Source: Wenyingzhuangia marina (GTDB lineage: Bacteria; Bacteroidota; Bacteroidia; Flavobacteriales; Flavobacteriaceae). From it: 64,000 bases of DNA. The DNA lies in contig NZ_FQXQ01000002.1 of the NCBI RefSeq assembly GCF_900130035.1, positions 186,001 to 250,000 of the forward strand, read 5' to 3'. Under the pieces are notes generated by a model. It was not told the DNA's origin. It was given only the letters and a program-made list of their open reading frames with translations, and made no database searches. Shown here piece by piece: positions 61,713 through 64,000 of this stretch. The translations under genes were made by a program, and so were the position numbers. Within the stretch, counting starts at the first letter, position 1, and each line of letters begins with the position of its first letter.

Positions 61713-62636
61713 TTAGTAATCATCAATCCAAGAAAATTTTTCATTGATAATAACTTTCTTTTTATCGTTTATAAAATTTAAGTAAGCCTGAGCAACTGGT
61801 GATAGTTTTTTTGATTTCAACCAAATTAAGTTCCAATTTGTAACAATAGGTAAACCCTTAACTGGAATGATTTGTAAATCTTTGTTTTTTATACTATTTT
61901 TTACTCCAATCAAAGGCATTATAGAACAGCCTAATCCTGAAAGAACGGCCTGTTTCACTGCCTCATTTGAAGTAAGTTTAATTTTTTTATTTACTAAAAA
62001 ATTATTTTTAGCAATAAAATCTTCCATAGCATTTCTAGTTGCTGAACCTTGTTCACGATAAATTAACGGTGCATTTTCAAACAGACTTTTTTTATTTTTA
62101 AACTTCTTTATGTCTAGCTGTTTGCTTCCAACAAAATAAAGCTTATTTTTCATCAGTTCAACATTATGAACTTTTAATTTACTTGGTAGTACAGAAACCA
62201 GTGCAAAATCAACTTCATTTAACTCCAAGCTTTCTATAACTTTAGCTTTATTGGTTACATCAATAATAAGTTCTACCCCAGAATTCTGTTTCATAAACTC
62301 CGATAAAAAATAAGGCATCACGTACTTTCCAGTAGAAACAATTGATATTTTTAACCTTCCAGAAAGCACTCCTTGATAAGACAAAGTTTTATAATTAATT
62401 GCATGAACTTCATTTAAAATCTTCTCAGCAGCCACAGCAATTTCTTTTCCAAACTCTGTAACATAAAGTTTTCTACCTACCACTTCTGTAAGTGGAATTG
62501 GAAATTGGTCTTGAAAATTTTTTAACTGTATAGATACGGCTGGTTGGGTCAGATGAAGTTCTTCTGAAGCCTTAGTAATGCTCTTTAATTCAGATATTTT
62601 CAAAAATATTTGAAGTTGATGCAAAGTATAATTCAT
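61713..62636 (-). CDS. LysR-type transcriptional regulator (CbbR/RuBisCO-operon-like)
   Basis: A 307-residue regulator with an N-terminal winged HTH ('HQLQIFLKISELKSITKASEELHLTQPAVSIQLKNFQDQF') and a co-inducer domain with 'VMPYFLSEFMKQNSGVEL' and 'VKQAVLSGLGCSIMPLIG'. It is divergent from the gene at 62739 with a 102-base gap, the normal place for its operator. Its closest look is CbbR-like LysR proteins; it may control the DabB-like locus next to it. Confidence 0.9.
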   Translation of the reverse strand: MNYTLHQLQIFLKISELKSITKASEELHLTQPAVSIQLKNFQDQFPIPLTEVVGRKLYVTEFGKEIAVAAEKILNEVHAINYKTLSYQGVLSGRLKISIVSTGKYVMPYFLSEFMKQNSGVELIIDVTNKAKVIESLELNEVDFALVSVLPSKLKVHNVELMKNKLYFVGSKQLDIKKFKNKKSLFENAPLIYREQGSATRNAMEDFIAKNNFLVNKKIKLTSNEAVKQAVLSGLGCSIMPLIGVKNSIKNKDLQIIPVKGLPIVTNWNLIWLKSKKLSPVAQAYLNFINDKKKVIINEKFSWIDDY

Positions 62637-62738
62637 AAATATTTTTTATACATATAATAACAAATATAAATAAAAATTTATGAACTATATGTTTAATATT
62701 TGCATGAGAATTAAAAACATAATCTTTAAAAACTTACA

Positions 62739-63047
62739 ATGGAAACAAAAGGATTAATACAAGTTGAAAAAAAAACACAAAAAATTCAAATAGTAAAAGG
62801 AGATTTTACTCCATCTGAAGCATCTCAAGTAATCATGTCTTTAATTGATGAAAAAATTAATTTTCATAAAATTCAAAGACTTCAAAAATGGGAACAAAAC
62901 CATCAATTTGACACTAACAATTTAGACAATAGAATAAACCAACTGATTAAAGAAAAAGAAATTGCCAAAACATTTATTACAAAATCTGAAAACCTTAACT
63001 GTAATATGAGTATAAATGGCACTATTGAAATAAGTATAGAAGAGTAA
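62739..63047 (+). CDS. Small protein between LysR and DabB-like gene
   Basis: A 102-residue charged helical protein (METKGLIQVEKKTQKIQIVKGDFTPSEASQVIMSLIDEKINFHKIQRLQKWEQNH) with no signal peptide. Divergent from the LysR gene and 127 bases upstream of the NuoL-like gene. No family recognised; in the context it probably belongs to the inorganic-carbon uptake locus. Confidence 0.65.
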   Translation: METKGLIQVEKKTQKIQIVKGDFTPSEASQVIMSLIDEKINFHKIQRLQKWEQNHQFDTNNLDNRINQLIKEKEIAKTFITKSENLNCNMSINGTIEISIEE

Positions 63048-63174
63048 ATCTACAAAAGATACCTATTCCCCTCTTATATTTTATTTCATATCAGAACAGT
63101 CTTTTTAAAGCTAAAAACAACAATAGCTAATACACAAGTAAGTCAATATATTAAATATTATTAAACCTAAAATA

Positions 63175-64000
63175 ATGATTTCAAAACATACACAGTTCGA
63201 AACTACCTTAAACATTATCACAAAAATTCAGTGGCTATTGTTTATAGGTATGCTTTCCTACCTACTAATTAATTATCCAAATATTCCTGAATGGCACTAC
63301 GGAAATGTTTTAAGAATAAATGGTTTTACCCTACTTATTTGGACAGTTGTAACATTTTTTAGTGCACTCATAAGCAGCTATGGAAAAAATTATCTTAAAG
63401 GCTTTAAGTATCATTCTAAATTTATAGCATTAAGTTTAGGATTCACCTTGTCTATTATGGTATTTGTTATGGCAAACCACATAGGGGGATTAATAGTTTT
63501 TTGGATGTTGATGGGTTTCTTTATGTCTAAATTGATTGGTATAAATGCTTCATGGGGAGAAGCTAAAGAAGCTTTAAAATACACACTAAAATATTTTTTA
63601 ACAGGTAGTCTATTTTTATCTATAGGATTGATATTATTAGCTTTTTATACCAAGGAAATTACCTTAAATGGTATAATTTCAAAAGTGAACGAAATACCTT
63701 ATTACATTACCCTAATATCTGGACTTTGTATTATTACTGCAGCCATCATCCAGTCAGCTATATATCCTTTTCATCGTTGGTTACTTTCTGCAATGACAGC
63801 ACCAACACCAGCATCAGCCTTAATGCATGCAGGATTTGTAAACGGATCTGGAATATTATTGACTTTATTATCTCCTATTTTATTTGCTTCAAACACCTTA
63901 ATCATCTTATTTATAATTGGAGGATTAACTGCTGTTATAGCTCAATTTACTAAACTTTTACAAGTCAATGTAAAACAAAAATTAGCCTGTTCAACCATCG
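63175..64000 (+). CDS. dabB: NuoL-like proton-channel subunit, DabB-type (gene runs past the window)
   Basis: The first 275 codons of a large membrane protein with many segments. 'ISGLCIITAAIIQSAIYPFHRWLLSAMTAPTPASALMHAGFVNGSGILL' is the proton-conducting antiporter-like core of NuoL/MrpA/DabB proteins, with the ALMHAGFVNGSG loop typical of the DabB type rather than complex I ('SALIHAATMVTAG'). With a LysR divergent upstream this suits the DAB system, in which DabA (DUF2309) should follow. The stop is outside the window, so no check is possible here. Confidence 0.75.
   Translation, partial: MISKHTQFETTLNIITKIQWLLFIGMLSYLLINYPNIPEWHYGNVLRINGFTLLIWTVVTFFSALISSYGKNYLKGFKYHSKFIALSLGFTLSIMVFVMANHIGGLIVFWMLMGFFMSKLIGINASWGEAKEALKYTLKYFLTGSLFLSIGLILLAFYTKEITLNGIISKVNEIPYYITLISGLCIITAAIIQSAIYPFHRWLLSAMTAPTPASALMHAGFVNGSGILLTLLSPILFASNTLIILFIIGGLTAVIAQFTKLLQVNVKQKLACSTI

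Overview
The window is AT-rich DNA (roughly 30% G+C by eye) from a member of the Bacteroidota, almost certainly a marine-type Flavobacteriaceae. Pointers are type IX secretion (Por) C-terminal tails on secreted enzymes, flavobacterial house-keeping genes (a Lon, an Nth without an iron-sulfur cluster, an ECF-type sigma factor, a DUF3857 protein) and promoters of the Bacteroidota type (TTTG, about 19-21 nt, TAnnTTTG). Genus cannot be decided from the sequence.

Region 1 (1-31.1 kb) is an ordinary chromosomal backbone. It holds membrane proteins (DoxX, two AI-2E-type permeases), priA, a large secreted SGNH esterase, a copper-type operon (MbnP-like, MbnH-like di-haem peroxidase, beta-barrel), a run of kdsB / queD / idi / bcp genes, an MFS transporter, nth, a sigma factor, uvrA, a VIT1-like transporter, a DUF3857 protein, lon, a cysteine desulfurase and a B12-binding radical SAM protein.

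Region 2 (31.2-59.3 kb) is the reason to look at this window: an integron-like gene-cassette array. A 402-residue tyrosine recombinase (31177-32385) is followed directly by an attI-like junction and then by 26 cassettes (numbered C0 to C25 here), each carrying mostly one promoter-close gene or a two-gene module and each closed by a ~125-200 bp attC-like repeat (numbered attC0 to attC25, plus one more truncated copy). Every cassette starts with GTT-N7-A and ends with C-N7-AAC, and the N7 at the end is the reverse complement of the N7 at the start of the same cassette but differs from cassette to cassette. The repeat arms are imperfect inverted repeats whose mismatches are nearly all A/C on the top strand, which become G/T wobbles on the bottom strand, as expected if the bottom strand folds to make the recombination site. 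One complete 1002-bp cassette is present twice with no difference, and the identity stops inside the GTT core. The recombinase lacks the extra segment that defines IntI, the repeats are longer and more branched than usual attC sites and the recombinase gene points into the array, so this looks like a separate or very divergent integron-type system. Cargo: a secreted GH5 glycosidase, a zeta-type toxin module, a ParDE module, an HNH nuclease, a polyimmunity-like protein, a Fur/cation-transporter pair (interrupted by an IS30 element), many lipoproteins and secreted proteins, and one cassette without any gene.

Region 3 (59.4-64 kb) is backbone again: a T9SS-secreted CotH-kinase protein, then a LysR regulator divergent from a small protein and the start of a NuoL-like proton-channel subunit that resembles DabB of the DAB inorganic-carbon uptake system; the window ends inside it.
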